A stretch of DNA of 64,000 nucleotides from Lyophyllum atratum (Eukaryota; Basidiomycota; Agaricomycetes; Agaricales; Lyophyllaceae). Shown piece by piece: positions 10,448-20,867 of the stretch (the first letter of the stretch is position 1; each line of letters opens with the position of its first letter). A program made the translations under genes and the position numbers. The DNA is taken from the NCBI GenBank assembly GCA_014905825.1, contig JACGCN010000001.1:2480001-2544000 (forward strand), in the 5' to 3' direction. The notes under the pieces are model-generated. The model saw only the letters and a program-made list of their open reading frames with translations, searched no databases and was not told the origin of the DNA.

Positions 10448-12583
10448 TCACGTAAACACATTCCAGACTGCAGATTGGTTTTTATAAATAGCAAAGCCTA
10501 GGGCAAAAAGTGAGTTTGAAAGAAACAAAAGAATTGTTTTTGAATCACCATCGTTCGGGGAGGCCTGAAACGCTTTGCGTGAGTAATTAGAAGAGAGGTA
10601 GGCAAAGTTACATACTCCATCGATCAATGCATCCGCGTACTTGATGAGCCTATTGCCACCGTTTTCCTTTAGGCCAGTCATACCGAATTGCCAAGGCATT
10701 ATACTGTATGACGATTAGACGCTATGGGTTTACCAGGGATTGACCGGGATAACTCACCCACTACGGATAGAGATCGAAGGGCGGTTAATTAGGCATCAAC
10801 TTACGAGAAGACCAGACAATACTCACGCATGATCAGAAGTCAGTGCGAGGTCTACCCATGCAGGATATATGTCAGTCTTGTTAGCTAAAGAGCAGGACCG
10901 TCAGATGGCGCCAAAACAAGGTAACTGTGAGTTATACCTATACCAGAGACGCCGAACTCCTCGAGAATGACTGGCTTGCCGGCCTTCTTCGCAGCTGGAA
11001 GAAATGAGCGTGACGTACTACCAGGACGCGGAAAAGCTGACCCCTCGCGTGGTCGTTAATCCAACCAAGCCCCCAAGATTTGAGAGTAAAGTTAGAACCC
11101 GGAGTATCCTACGAGAGTTTAGAGAGAGCAGACGGTGGAGAATTCCTAATTCACCAGTTGAGGGTACCTGTGGAACTATCTGTCAAGCATCCACTCCGCA
11201 AATGAGACTTGGACACACCAGAATTGAGGATATGAATGCTGAGAACGATTGGGTATTCACCGAGAAGTTTTTGAAAAGCGAAACAATCACTTACGTAGGT
11301 CCCGAAGTCGATATTCTTCAACTGCATGTCCGCATCGAAATCTTCACCAGCTATTCGTGAAGGTTAATTCAGTAAGCATCCCTACCTACTAAAAGACCGA
11401 CCTTGGCCATTGAAATTGTAATCGGATACAAACGTTCCGTTGAACCAGAAACCGACAGGCTTCTTCCAGTTAAAATGGCCCTCTCCTCCGGTGGTAATCA
11501 GATGATTAGGATCCCTGAGAATAGGGTTCGTGAATGGGTTGGTGCAATACACAGTATTTAGCACGTACAGGCTCCGGACGAAGTCGGATTGCTGTTTATA
11601 CCAAGTATGCAGGGTTCCAGAGCCAGGAACGCACTGCGGCCCCCCTGGAAGGTCACCTAAACATCGGGCCTCGTTCATAAGCTCCCAGGCGAATATGTTA
11701 GGCGAATTTTTGTATCGGTTCACGATTGCTTTAACATATCGCTCTGTAAACAGATTTGGCTTCATCAAATACGCCGAGATATATGAGCCACTTGTCCTTA
11801 CGGTATGAAGAAATGATTCTAGGGTCGCTATAGAACACATCATGAGTTTTACCAGCACCCGCGATCCAGTTGATGTAAAGCTCGGCTCCCTATGCAGTGC
11901 AGTGAGGGAGGAGTCGTCTAAGAGATGAACCACCTTACGCCATATCCGACCCTGTGAAGTGTTACGAAATACAGTCAAATACATTGCAGGACGTACCAGT
12001 TATTGGTAAATGCAAGAATGACCTTGATGCCATATCTACCCGCGGTCGCAATGACGTTGTCAAGGCGCTGCAATCCTTGCGGGCCATCATTCAACGTCCA
12101 GTCGGATGAATTCCAAACTTGATAATAGGTTAAGCCAGAACTTTTCGCGTCAGCGAGCTCTGACCCATTTATCGCGTTGAATCCCTGAAAGGTGTTCACC
12201 TGTTAAACGCGTCGACTGGACCAAAATCAGGCTCACCCAAGTTCTGAGGACTTTGATACCCGCGCCTTGCATTTCTTTGAACGTATCTTCCACATCTTGT
12301 TGCGTAGTGAGGAGAGGGAGCCACTGCAGAGCGAGTTAATAGTGTCTGGGTGGCTGAGCAGACAGCACTTGCATAAGAGTTGGCTCCGACGAAATACTGC
12401 ATGTTATCAGTGTTCAAGCCTAAGTCTAGGGCAAGGAAAGCGCACGAATGGTTTGCCATCCAATTCAAAATGTGGGCCCTTCGTAGTGACGAACCCTTTG
12501 GGTACAGCGCGTACCGCGACTGGCTCCGCCACAACAGCAGAGTGAAGCAGAGCACATAAAGCTGGCAACAAAGAGAGACGCAT
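10448..12583 (-). CDS. Secreted GH5_7 endo-beta-1,4-mannanase
   Basis: About fourteen short exons encode a signal-peptide protein (MRLSLLPALCALLHSAVVAE) with the GH5 subfamily 7 mannanase pattern: FVGANSYWLPLL, VLRTWGFNA, FTNNW-VGYGGAELYINW, WELMNEARC (acid/base Glu in the NE pair), TGGEGHF, FGTY-HSYP and VILEEFGVS (nucleophile Glu). It should cut mannan or glucomannan in plant cell walls. No CBM1 is seen. One intron is GC-AG (12324-12372) and a possible 3-base exon sits at 10758-10760. Around 11100-11215 I could not splice HSYPQFW to GSNFTLKSWGLGW in one phase, so a small indel or unusual splicing exists there. A TATA box lies 45 bases upstream of the ATG. Confidence 0.88.
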
Positions 12584-12992
12584 CGAGCAAAGCCAAGGGC
12601 GTTAGCTCGTTTTCAGATGCTGTAGGATTATATAGCTTCAAGGCATCCTGGGACACTTCATCCTTGTTGAAACGTTTGGAAGGTTTGTCGGTAAAATATC
12701 GGAAAGACCTGGGAAGAATTACAATAGTCCTAAGAGCGGCGCGAGGGTCAGATGATACAGGGAATGTCATGCCAAAGTCCTGGACTGAGGACTCCTATCA
12801 AAGTGCTCTCTGCACATGGACTTCTGTTCAAGTCTGTTCAGTGTTTCTTCGTCCGAGGCAAGATCTTCTACGGGCCGGCGTTCTTTGTCGTTGTTAAAAT
12901 TTGAAGGGTGCACGTGCTCCAAATTTGAGAAAGCAAGCGACTCGGCTCAGAGGCAACTTTGCTCGAGTTTCAACCTCTACTACTAGTTCATC
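12584..12992. other. Divergent promoter region, mannanase/IPI1
   Basis: 409 bases between the mannanase start (minus) and the IPI1 start (plus). Apart from the TATA box at 12628-12635, no other element is recognised and no coding exon is supported. Confidence 0.4.
12628..12635 (-). promoter_or_regulatory. TATA box of the mannanase gene
   Basis: On the minus strand the sequence reads ctatataa, 45-52 bases upstream of the mannanase ATG. Position and sequence fit a core promoter of a regulated, secreted-enzyme gene. Not tested. Confidence 0.5.
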
Positions 12993-15913
12993 ATGCCGAA
13001 GAGCGCCAAGAAGCGGAGAGACAAAGCAGCAGATTTTTCGGTATAACAAATTATCTCAGGGGACATAGGCATCTCTCGCTCACTGTTCTTGAGATAGAAA
13101 GCAAAGCTCAAGCTCGGGAAGGGAAAACAACTCGCTTCCAATGCAATAGACACATCCTTCAAAGCTCGCTGTACGATCTCATCGCATTTATTCGCATTCA
13201 ACTGCTGAAAAAAATTGTACAGCCATTGCTCTCCCGTCGCAAAGTATCGCTCACGAAAAAGATGACAATATTCCGACGACGAAGCGGAGATTAACATTCG
13301 ACGATCTCATCACACACGCTAAGCACTACAGTGCATCTACGCGTAAAGGTTCGATCTCCATACGCATCGAACTCTCTGCTGTGGACTAAAGAACTACCAG
13401 ATGCGATACTGGGACTTCGAGAACTTTTAGAAGCAAACTGGGAGATGGTAGAATCATCCTTTACGATCCTCGTCAATGCATGCGTGCGATTGATTGGAGA
13501 CGAAGTTAGTGAACGGAAATCGTGATTGAGTATTTACTGACTATATTGACAGGACTCAAGTGTACGCAAGGCGCTTCTAGCGTTCTTTGCTTGGCTGTTG
13601 CCTCGTATCCCAGAGGTACGGCGAATTGTCCTCTGTTAACCCATGTCTATTCAAGCCATCGGTAGGGCGACCTTATCCCTCATTCGCCCCTTCTCCTCCT
13701 CTTCACGACTTCTGCCCAAACCCACATATTCCCAGAAATTCGGATCGACGCCATACGCTTCTTGGATCTTTTTTTGGAACACATACCTCAAGCCGTCATA
13801 GCTGGGTGGAGGGAGGATAACAATGGCCACGGCTCACGAATACTGGAAGGTTATCTCGGTATTTTGAACGCAGGCACGAAATTTGGGGAAACAGATGGTA
13901 CAGGTGTTGTTTATCTAAAACTCTCGATGCTGAAGGCTCCCCATCTAGGCCCTATGAAAGCAACATCTACTGCAAGCGTCGTATTAACACCAGCTGTAGG
14001 CAATCCTCCCTGTTCGGCTTGGAATCCAACTCTCATCCCATTGCCAGTCGAAATTGATCGTGCTGCATTCATTGTCCACTTTCCTCCAAGTTTCCTTTTC
14101 CTCTTTTGGCGGCCCCTCCTCGTATGCGTCAAATAATCCGTCGACGTCCTTGCGCACTTGGTACTTGGCGTCTTCGTTCGCTAGGAAGACAGAGTATCAC
14201 TCTTTCGAGGAACTTTTACAGCCATCGGTTCCAACGTCTCTCGATTATCGGAAATGGCAAGAAGATGTCGAGCTAGAAGGGGGTGATGACGATTTTCCTC
14301 GCAACCCCTCGGCAGCAGCAACTGTGCTCGACGACCAGTTCTCCCTCCAGGAGTTGGCGGACATCTCGAATGTTGTCGGGGCGTCTGACTTTGACACCCC
14401 CGATGATCTTGATACCAGTCTTATAGCAGTACGTTATTCGAACAATAAGCTGAGTATGGTCTGACCTGAGCGACCCCCAGCATCTGGCACGAACGCTACA
14501 CTCCACCCTGATCGCTACCTTCCTTGACTGCGCGCCCGCTGTATTCACATCAGGCGCAAGCCCTTCAGAAACCCAAGTACAACTGGTTCTAGGCCGTGGG
14601 CCAAATAGCACGCAGCCTATATGGGGTCATTTTGCAAACCCCTGCACCTGTTAGTCTATCTATACCTCTAAAAGCGACAAAGCGTCACTAACACGTATTT
14701 CTAGGCCAAAGGGAAATTTAATACTGGTTCTGAAGATCTCCGGGCTATTCTTGGTTACATGATGCCTTACTTTCCCATTTAAAGCTTCAGGTGGCCGGGA
14801 TATCAAGGTTGGTCTCGACCTCTTCCTGTCATTGGACACTAGATTAACCATCTTTACCGAAGGTTGAGCAAGGCATGCCAGGATCTCAACATAATTTTTT
14901 GCGAACTCACATCAATGCTTGTCCTCGCAACGGACAACGAATCTACGCGGTTGACTCTACGGGGTAAATCACGACAAGTCAACAAAGGTGTCTCCAATGC
15001 CAGGGCGCCGAACGACGCGTTGTCGAAACAGATCCAACGTGTCAGCGAGTACATCCTCAAACTCCTCCGTGGCGAGCCCGTCTCCGGATCACAACTTGGG
15101 CGCGTTTTGACGGCCAGGTGCCTACACCGCGCTTCTGCCAGCGATCTGGGCGCTGCTCAACAATGTCTCCGCCCAACATCAAGCGATATCCAGCGCTGTT
15201 CTACGTGCCACCGTCGAACACTCGATCAAGACGTCATCCAAGTCGCGCTGAAACGGCTGACGATCCTATTTGTTGCCCGGCTGGTCTTGGTGCGTGGGGT
15301 GCAATTATCTTTTATTTCTTTTTGCTCATGAACCTATCGTTAGCTTTCCACGGAGCCCCGATACATTGGGAACTTTCGCTTCGGTAGAGACTCCGGAGAA
15401 GATCAAAAGCTAGAGGATTGGGCTGCGCATCTTCCCCAACCCCTGTGGGAATTTGGCGCCAACGATCTAGCAACGTCAGAAGTAGGACCCATCACCTTCA
15501 CCGCTCCATCTCAACTATGCTCACCTCTGATTCACAGATCATAATACGATTCTTGTTACGTGTCCTCCAGCGTAGATCAAAGGCTGTTCAGAACTCCACA
15601 GTTGGTTTTTACTCCGACTGTACTTTGTAGAATCCCCAGCTCACGTTACCCCCGCCCGTAGACCATCTCGGCGCTTCGATCAAAGCTCAATCCTTACTTT
15701 AGCATCACCCATCCTGTTCGTGGACAGCTCCTAGGCCCGTACAGCAAGCTTCCCGCGGCCTCGCCCCTTCGACGCCTGGCACTCGACCTTGTGGCCACCA
15801 TACTATCGGAAGAGGCAGGAAGCGAAGACGGGCTATTAGCTGCCGTCGACCTTGCGGTGGCAGGCACGGAAGAACGGGACTATTGGACACAAATCCGAAG
15901 ACGGTCCCCGTGA
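12993..15913 (+). CDS. IPI1: Pre-rRNA-processing protein Ipi1/TEX10 (several frame breaks)
   Basis: About fourteen exons. The N-terminus MPKSAKKRRDKAADFS, KAKLKLGKGKQLASN and SFKAR..IALPSQSI is the Ipi1 signature. A HEAT-like body follows (DAILGLRELLEANW, SSVRKALLAFFAWLLP, FPEIRIDAIRFLDLFLEHI) and then the TEX10-like C-terminal part (LRRLALDLVATIL, AVAGTEERDYWTQ). Ipi1 works in the Rix1-Ipi1-Ipi3 complex on 60S pre-ribosomes in the nucleus. Between about 14590 and 15240 the conserved frame shifts at least five times: before AVGQIARSLYG, at YFPFKASGG, at VEQACQDLN, before YTALLPAIWALL and before LKRLTILFVARL. The ends are clean. Since Ipi1 is essential in yeast, assembly errors are more likely than a dead gene, but a pseudogene cannot be excluded. 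Confidence 0.85.
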
Positions 15914-16431
15914 TTCATTCTTCTTGAGTCTAAAAATTCTTTGGCTTAGCACCTCTTAGCACCGCGCCGACCACGCGCTTTCCGTCTGTCCATGTCGCCC
16001 GTACATGAGAATGTCATGGTTGCCAGTACAACGAGCCAAGAGAACTTCGTCACCGGCGGATCTTTCCAGATTTCCAACCGCAGCACTGATCGTGTTATCA
16101 GAAAACTAGATATTATTAACTTTCGCATAATGTATTCTGGTTGAAGTCTAATGTGGCTGCGTGAGCCTCTTCCACAACAGTATATACATGTCTAGAGCAG
16201 GTAAACGACTGGTGGGCAAACTATACGATTGACAACGAGCAAGCTCGAGAACAGCAAGATAAAATGTGACGATGTGTGAATAAATGAGGCAATATATATC
16301 AGTGAGTCGCTCCAGCTCTTTCCGACACAATAGGCCAGCAAAAGGATCAGAAAGAAACGCCGCGGGCGTCGTGAATCACTAACAACCTAGAAGGATAAAG
16401 GAGGGAGGTATGCTTGATTAGAGAAGGATGC
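15914..16431. other. Convergent intergenic region
   Basis: 518 bases between the IPI1 stop and the stop of the beta-barrel protein gene. It should contain two 3' ends. No coding exon or repeat is recognised. Confidence 0.4.
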
Positions 16432-17366
16432 TCAGAGCCAGACCCATTGGATCTGGTTGATGCGGCCAACGCCAAAGTCGGCGAGCTGACGGAAGGCGGA
16501 AGGCGAGAAGTCAAGATCGGTAACGGCGCAACCTTCGCACCGATCTGTGAGGGTGACGACGACGCTCTTGCCTTGATCTAGAGGAGTAATTAAGAAAACT
16601 TGTTGATAGAACGAGCGATATCGCTTACACTGTACCCGAACTTTCCTGCCGCACATGGGGTTCTTGTTGGGGTTGCCGCTAGTATAGCCACTATGAAAGG
16701 TTAAATAATTAATGGGGCGGTGTATCGATATAGGGACATACGGGAATGCATCGAAGAGGAGATGGGAGGCGGCCGCGATGTAGTCGGTATCCCTGTTGAC
16801 GATACCGCAAGCTCCAAGACCAGCTGGATGATAACGTTAGGATAAGTTTAGATAGAGAAAAGAAGGCGCTTACTGGCATAGAAGGTACCCTGGCCGGTCT
16901 GGGTACCGATCATGAAGCTGGGGCCGCCGCCACCGCCGCCAGAAGCCTTGGTGGTGGTTGGCTCGGGCTTGGGGGTAGTGGTCGGCTGAGGCTTGGGGGT
17001 AGTGGTTGGCTGGGGCTTGGGCGTGGTGGTTGGCTCAGGCTTGGGCGTGGTCGTGGGCTTGGGAGTAGGATCGTCCTTGGGAGTGGTAGTGGGCTTGGGT
17101 GTAGGGGTGGGATCGTCCTTGGGGGTAGTGGTAGCAGGCTTGGTGTGTACGGGGGCAGGCTCGCTGGTGGGGACGACCGCAAGAGACGAGGAAGGACGGG
17201 GCCTGCAACGCTTGCCGTCTGCGCGCCTGCGGATGGCAGGGAGGGCAGGGGAGATGGCAGCAGCGCGGTGTGCAACGGCACGGTGGTGGGGGGCGTTGCG
17301 CTGGGTGCTGAGAGCAGAAACGGAGGCAGCGAGACAGAAGAGCAGGACGAGGGACTTGAAGGACAT
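16432..17366 (-). CDS. Secreted double-psi beta-barrel (RlpA/expansin-like) protein with Pro/Thr linker
   Basis: Exons 16874-17366, 16742-16823, 16629-16690 and 16432-16577 give 260 residues with no frame problem. Order: signal peptide (MSFKSLVLLFCLAASVSA), a basic/Ser stretch, a long tandem TTTPKPxP linker (roughly residues 75-145), a Gly run, then a DPBB domain: GQGTFYATGLGACG, DTDYIAAASHLLFDAFPGY, NKNPMCGRK, VTLTDRCEGC and LDFSPSAFRQLAD..VGR. The family includes barwin, expansin-like and fungal wall proteins. The catalytic Asp of true GH45 enzymes cannot be judged here, so a wall-binding or loosening role is inference. The linker is probably O-mannosylated. Confidence 0.85.
16948..17140 (-). 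repeat. Pro/Thr-coding tandem repeat
   Basis: Imperfect repeats of 24-30 bases on the minus strand encode units of TTTPKPEP, TTTPKPQP and TTTPKDDPTP in the linker of the double-psi beta-barrel gene. Unit number could vary between strains by slippage. Confidence 0.8.
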
Positions 17367-17507
17367 GGTTCAAACGAGCGACAGAGGAAAGAACGAGAAA
17401 CGAGTCTTTAGATGGCAGAATAACGACTGGTTGCTCAACTTTTTACATCTCATTCTCTTGTTGACATTTGTTGACATCATCTCCTAACATTGCTCCCACG
17501 CGGCCTC

Positions 17508-17515
17508 TATATATA
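17508..17515 (-). promoter_or_regulatory. TATA box of the double-psi beta-barrel gene
   Basis: A perfect TATATATA lies 142 bases upstream of the ATG within the 155-base gap to eIF3h. Between it and the ATG two TTGACAT copies occur (17461-17478, plus-strand sense). Core promoter role inferred. Confidence 0.45.
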
Positions 17516-17521
17516 ACGTAG

Positions 17522-18874
17522 CTACACGCCCGAGCCTGCCTTGGCAGCATACATCTTCACCAGCCCGGTGCTCGCCGTCCCCGCAAGACTCTTCCCGTAC
17601 GCGTCGATCTGTCCAAGTAGCAGCAGGCTCTCCAACCGGCTCGGCTCTGCTGGGATCTTGAACAGTCGTGCAACATCTTCTTCAGGAAGCGGTGCCAAGC
17701 CCTGTGCCACCCTGCCCGCATTCTCCTCCTTACGTTTCGCCACATAGTTGTCCGCCCGCGCACGTTCTCGTGCAATCTGGCGCGAAAGATACGCAAGGTT
17801 GCCTTCCTCTGTCCGGTAGTTGTCCACGGCCTCCACAATCTGCTCGAGATTCCGCGTCAGACCTGCCGTGCCACAGTCAAGCGCCCCAAATGAGGGCGGA
17901 ATCGCCGATCCTGTGCCTAGCTCGTTGTCCACGTCCGCCGCAGACTCATCAGGCTGCGTCAGCGTGCCGAGGAATGAACTCAGGAGAGGGTTTGTTCGTA
18001 TTTTAGAGGCACTTCCTCAAGAATCGAAGAAAATGTCAGCGAATGGCTTATCAGGCTGCAATCAAAGTCTGAGCATACACGTCCCCCCGCGGCGAAAGAA
18101 AATACACCCTTACCTCGAGGTACTGAAGTTTGATTTCTTGTAAGCATTCAAGAACGCCGGTGTTAAGCGGAAGGCACGGAAAGACGCATTCCCCTGGGCT
18201 GTTTGCGAGAGGTCTGCCGTTGCAACATTTCAGCATACACGTGGCCAAAGAAGACTCTCGTTACTTGCCATGCACAATCACGATGCCCCCATGCCGCAGT
18301 TTATCTTGATGTATAGCCTGAGTATCCACCAGCGTTTGATTGAAGAATGCTCCGAGACTTGTTGCCTGATAGAACCCGACCACGCTGTCGTCGGCCTGCA
18401 CTTCCTTCAATGAACGCAGCATCGACGCCTGATAACGTGCTGCAAACCATACCGATGAGTCTATTGGATGTCCAGGAGTACCCAGATCTACTCACCGATA
18501 GATTTCGACGACCTGTCGTCTTCGTCGCCAGCATGGTGAGGCAGCGGAAATGAGTTGGAGATTTCAAGCGTGCCGTCTAGGTCAAGCCCCAATAATAGTC
18601 CATGTGCGGTAGCAGAAGGCGCCTCTCGGGCGTGTTTGAGAAGCTTCGTAACCACCTAGACGGATGATATGGGCTATTACCCCACAAAGATGAGGTGCCG
18701 GCTTGCACTCACCATTGCGTCCAGCTGCACAGAAGTCAATGCAATGTCCGCCTCGATGTCGATCACCTTGGACATGGAGGCTGGGATGGCTTCATAAGTG
18801 GGCGTAACCGGAGTAGGGGCTGCTGAAGGTGCGGGAAGAGAGGCCGCGAGGGCCGCAGCCATAGATGTAGCCAT
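17522..18874 (-). CDS. eif3h: Translation initiation factor eIF3 subunit h (frame break)
   Basis: The N-terminal Ala-rich segment is followed by the MPN domain: VQLDAM, VVTKLLKHAREAP, AHGLLLGLDLDGTLEISNSFPLP, QADDSVVGFYQATSLGAFFN, TQAIHQ and GIVIVHD. The C-terminal helical part (LARQIARERARADNYV-like) ends in LLLLGQIDAYGKSL. As in eIF3h generally, this is the non-catalytic MPN subunit of eIF3 in the cytosol. A GC-AG intron lies at 18214-18268. The frame breaks by one base at the four-T run 18001-18004 (minus-strand AAAA) between EEVPLK and IRTNPLLSSFL; restoring one A would join them, the typical homopolymer indel. Confidence 0.9.
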
Positions 18875-19971
18875 TGCTGATTTTAAGGATCGTGCATCCC
18901 AATTCCACTGTCATTGAGGAAAAAAGTTGGGAAGCCTTTGCCAAACAGTGTCAAATATAAACCCAATTACTATCAATGTCATAGGTTTCTACGGCAAAGT
19001 CCAAGATCTCTCTCGCATGCTTGCTCGTATCCCTGATCGATGCTAGCAAGGATGGATGGCACTATGGACAATATGCGAACAGCATGGAACCGCTTCAATG
19101 GGCCGCGCGCTTGCGAATAAAGAGCAAGGGAGCCCTGAGGCACACTGTAAAGGCATGATGGATCAGACGGTCTACATCGGACTTTCATGACCCCTGCAAT
19201 CGACAGTGCAAGAGATAGTCGAAGGATGAAGCTCCGCAACGCTTTATTCAAAGGGTTATTGGGAAATGACATCAGCTTGCGAGGTGATATATTATACATG
19301 CAGTACTTAGCGACTTTCTGCTGCAAGAAAGCCCGTCTGTTGACGGGATAGGTGACGCCAATGATATACGCTCAACGAAGGACCACTCGACAGAATGTCC
19401 CGCAAAGTAAAAGGATTCAACCCTCAAACCACAACTGCTTCTGAAAGGGGTCGAAGAAGAGCGAGGGACAGAAGTCGTGATGCGCGCACCATGAAAGCAT
19501 GGATCCGACGGTTTGGTCCCAGAAATGAAATAATGAGGAACCTGAGAGACTTTTAATAGTTCACGTTTCTTGCACAGTTTGTTTGATTAATCGACAAGCG
19601 TGGGGTTGATCAGTTGTGGATCTAGAAGGAATTACGTGGGCGGTACTCAGCGACTTTGTATGCACGAACAGCCAGCATGGCATGCGGGGCGACCGACAAA
19701 ATGTATTGCAAGGGTCGCACACTGGCAGATGGTTCTGGCGAGATGGTAGAAGAGTAAATGATGGGATAATGAGGCTATGTTATCGAGCATGAGGGAATTG
19801 AAACATCACATATGCCAAAGGCCCACCCCCCAACTCGACAGCCAACGGGTTTGATGGTTTTCACCATAGCCTATCTCGAGCTACCAATACAACAGAGAGG
19901 AATAACCCACAAATACTGCGAAAAGGACTTCGTGCGTAAGATTTGGTCGTAGAGGAAAGGGAACTGACCAC
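18875..19971. other. 1.1-kb intergenic stretch
   Basis: The longest gene-free stretch, between eIF3h and SPF30, both on the minus strand. A 115-codon minus frame (18979-19326) starts at TTG and has no recognisable family. Weakly similar short words recur (around 19303 and 19645, both with agcgacttt), suggesting an old imperfect duplication. No tRNA, terminal repeats or transposase seen. Confidence 0.4.
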
Positions 19972-20761
19972 CTATGGTGCCTCATCTTCTTTAGGGTCAA
20001 ATTTATGTTTGCCCCGAGTTATAACCTCCGTCATGCCTTTACCACTCCCAGTAACACCAACTATGAGGAGATGCAAAGTCAGCAGACGAATAATTAGAAT
20101 AGTGCATATGAAACGACACGTACCTCGACCCAAAGGATTGTCCGGCGTTTTGAATATGCTGGTCCCAGAAACGCCAGCAATGTGCACCCCTTTCCTCTCG
20201 GACTTCTTCGCAAACTTCTGCCAGGTCGCCTGTTTCTGCGTCTGCTCCTTCGCTTTCGCAGCCTTCACCTCCAACTTCTTCTCGTTCTTCTTCTTCTTCT
20301 TTTCCCTTTCCTCCTCTTCCTGCTTGCTCAGCTTGCGTTTATTCGACGACGATGGCGCGTTGGTCGCATAATTTGGGGGGAGAGGTTTGATCTCAGCCGC
20401 CTTGACGAGTTCCGTGGTATTGTAGCCCTTGAACATGATGCTGTACACACGATTCTCCGCAGAGCCGCCGAGGGAAGTGATGCGGGCTGGGTACCAGCCT
20501 CCATCACCGGAGTATTTCGCGAGACATTCGTCGCCGGCGGACCAGGTCTGTGTGGGGGTCGACTGTAGCGGTCTTGCGGCTGGCATCGGACTTGGAGGAA
20601 GAGGCGGCTTCTGCCTGGGCAAGGGCGATTTGGGTTAACTGGATAAGCTCCTGTAGTTCTGATCGCAGGGAGGCGAGCTCTTGGTTGGAGGGATCTAGCG
20701 CGAGGGCAGTCTCGACCTGGGAGAGTTGAACCTGATAAGTTTCGAGGTCTGCCTTGTCCAT
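19972..20761 (-). CDS. Tudor-domain splicing factor SPF30/SMNDC1-like (frame break)
   Basis: Two exons. The N-terminal helix (DLETYQVQLSQVETALALDP) is followed by a Tudor domain: WSAGDECLAKYSGDGGWYPA, VYSIMFKGYNTTELV and IKPLP. A highly basic Lys/Glu stretch comes next, then WQKFAKKSERKG and the C-terminal GRVGVTGSGKGMTEV. This is the layout of SPF30, a nuclear spliceosome assembly factor that binds symmetrically dimethylated arginine. The start at 20761 is the first in-frame ATG. The N-terminal frame and the Tudor frame differ by one base near 20570-20610 with no intron that fits. Divergent with the CDF transporter, 106 bases apart. Confidence 0.85.
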
Positions 20762-20867
20762 TGTAGTAGTGGAGAGCAAGAAGCGTGACCAATTATTAGG
20801 TCACAGCCTGGTCACCGCTATCCTCCTCAGTCCTCCTCCCAACTCGGCGCGACGCCGCATATTCATC

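Noticed and set aside
10448..17366. A dedicated plant-cell-wall gene cluster
   Set aside because: Only the mannanase and the beta-barrel protein fit, with IPI1 between them; no transporter or regulator accompanies them.
16993..17487. Gly/Val-rich plus-strand frame
   Set aside because: Antisense reading of the Pro/Thr repeat of the beta-barrel gene.
18979..19326. 115-codon minus-strand open frame
   Set aside because: Begins at TTG, has no family resemblance and no plausible splicing partner; likely chance.
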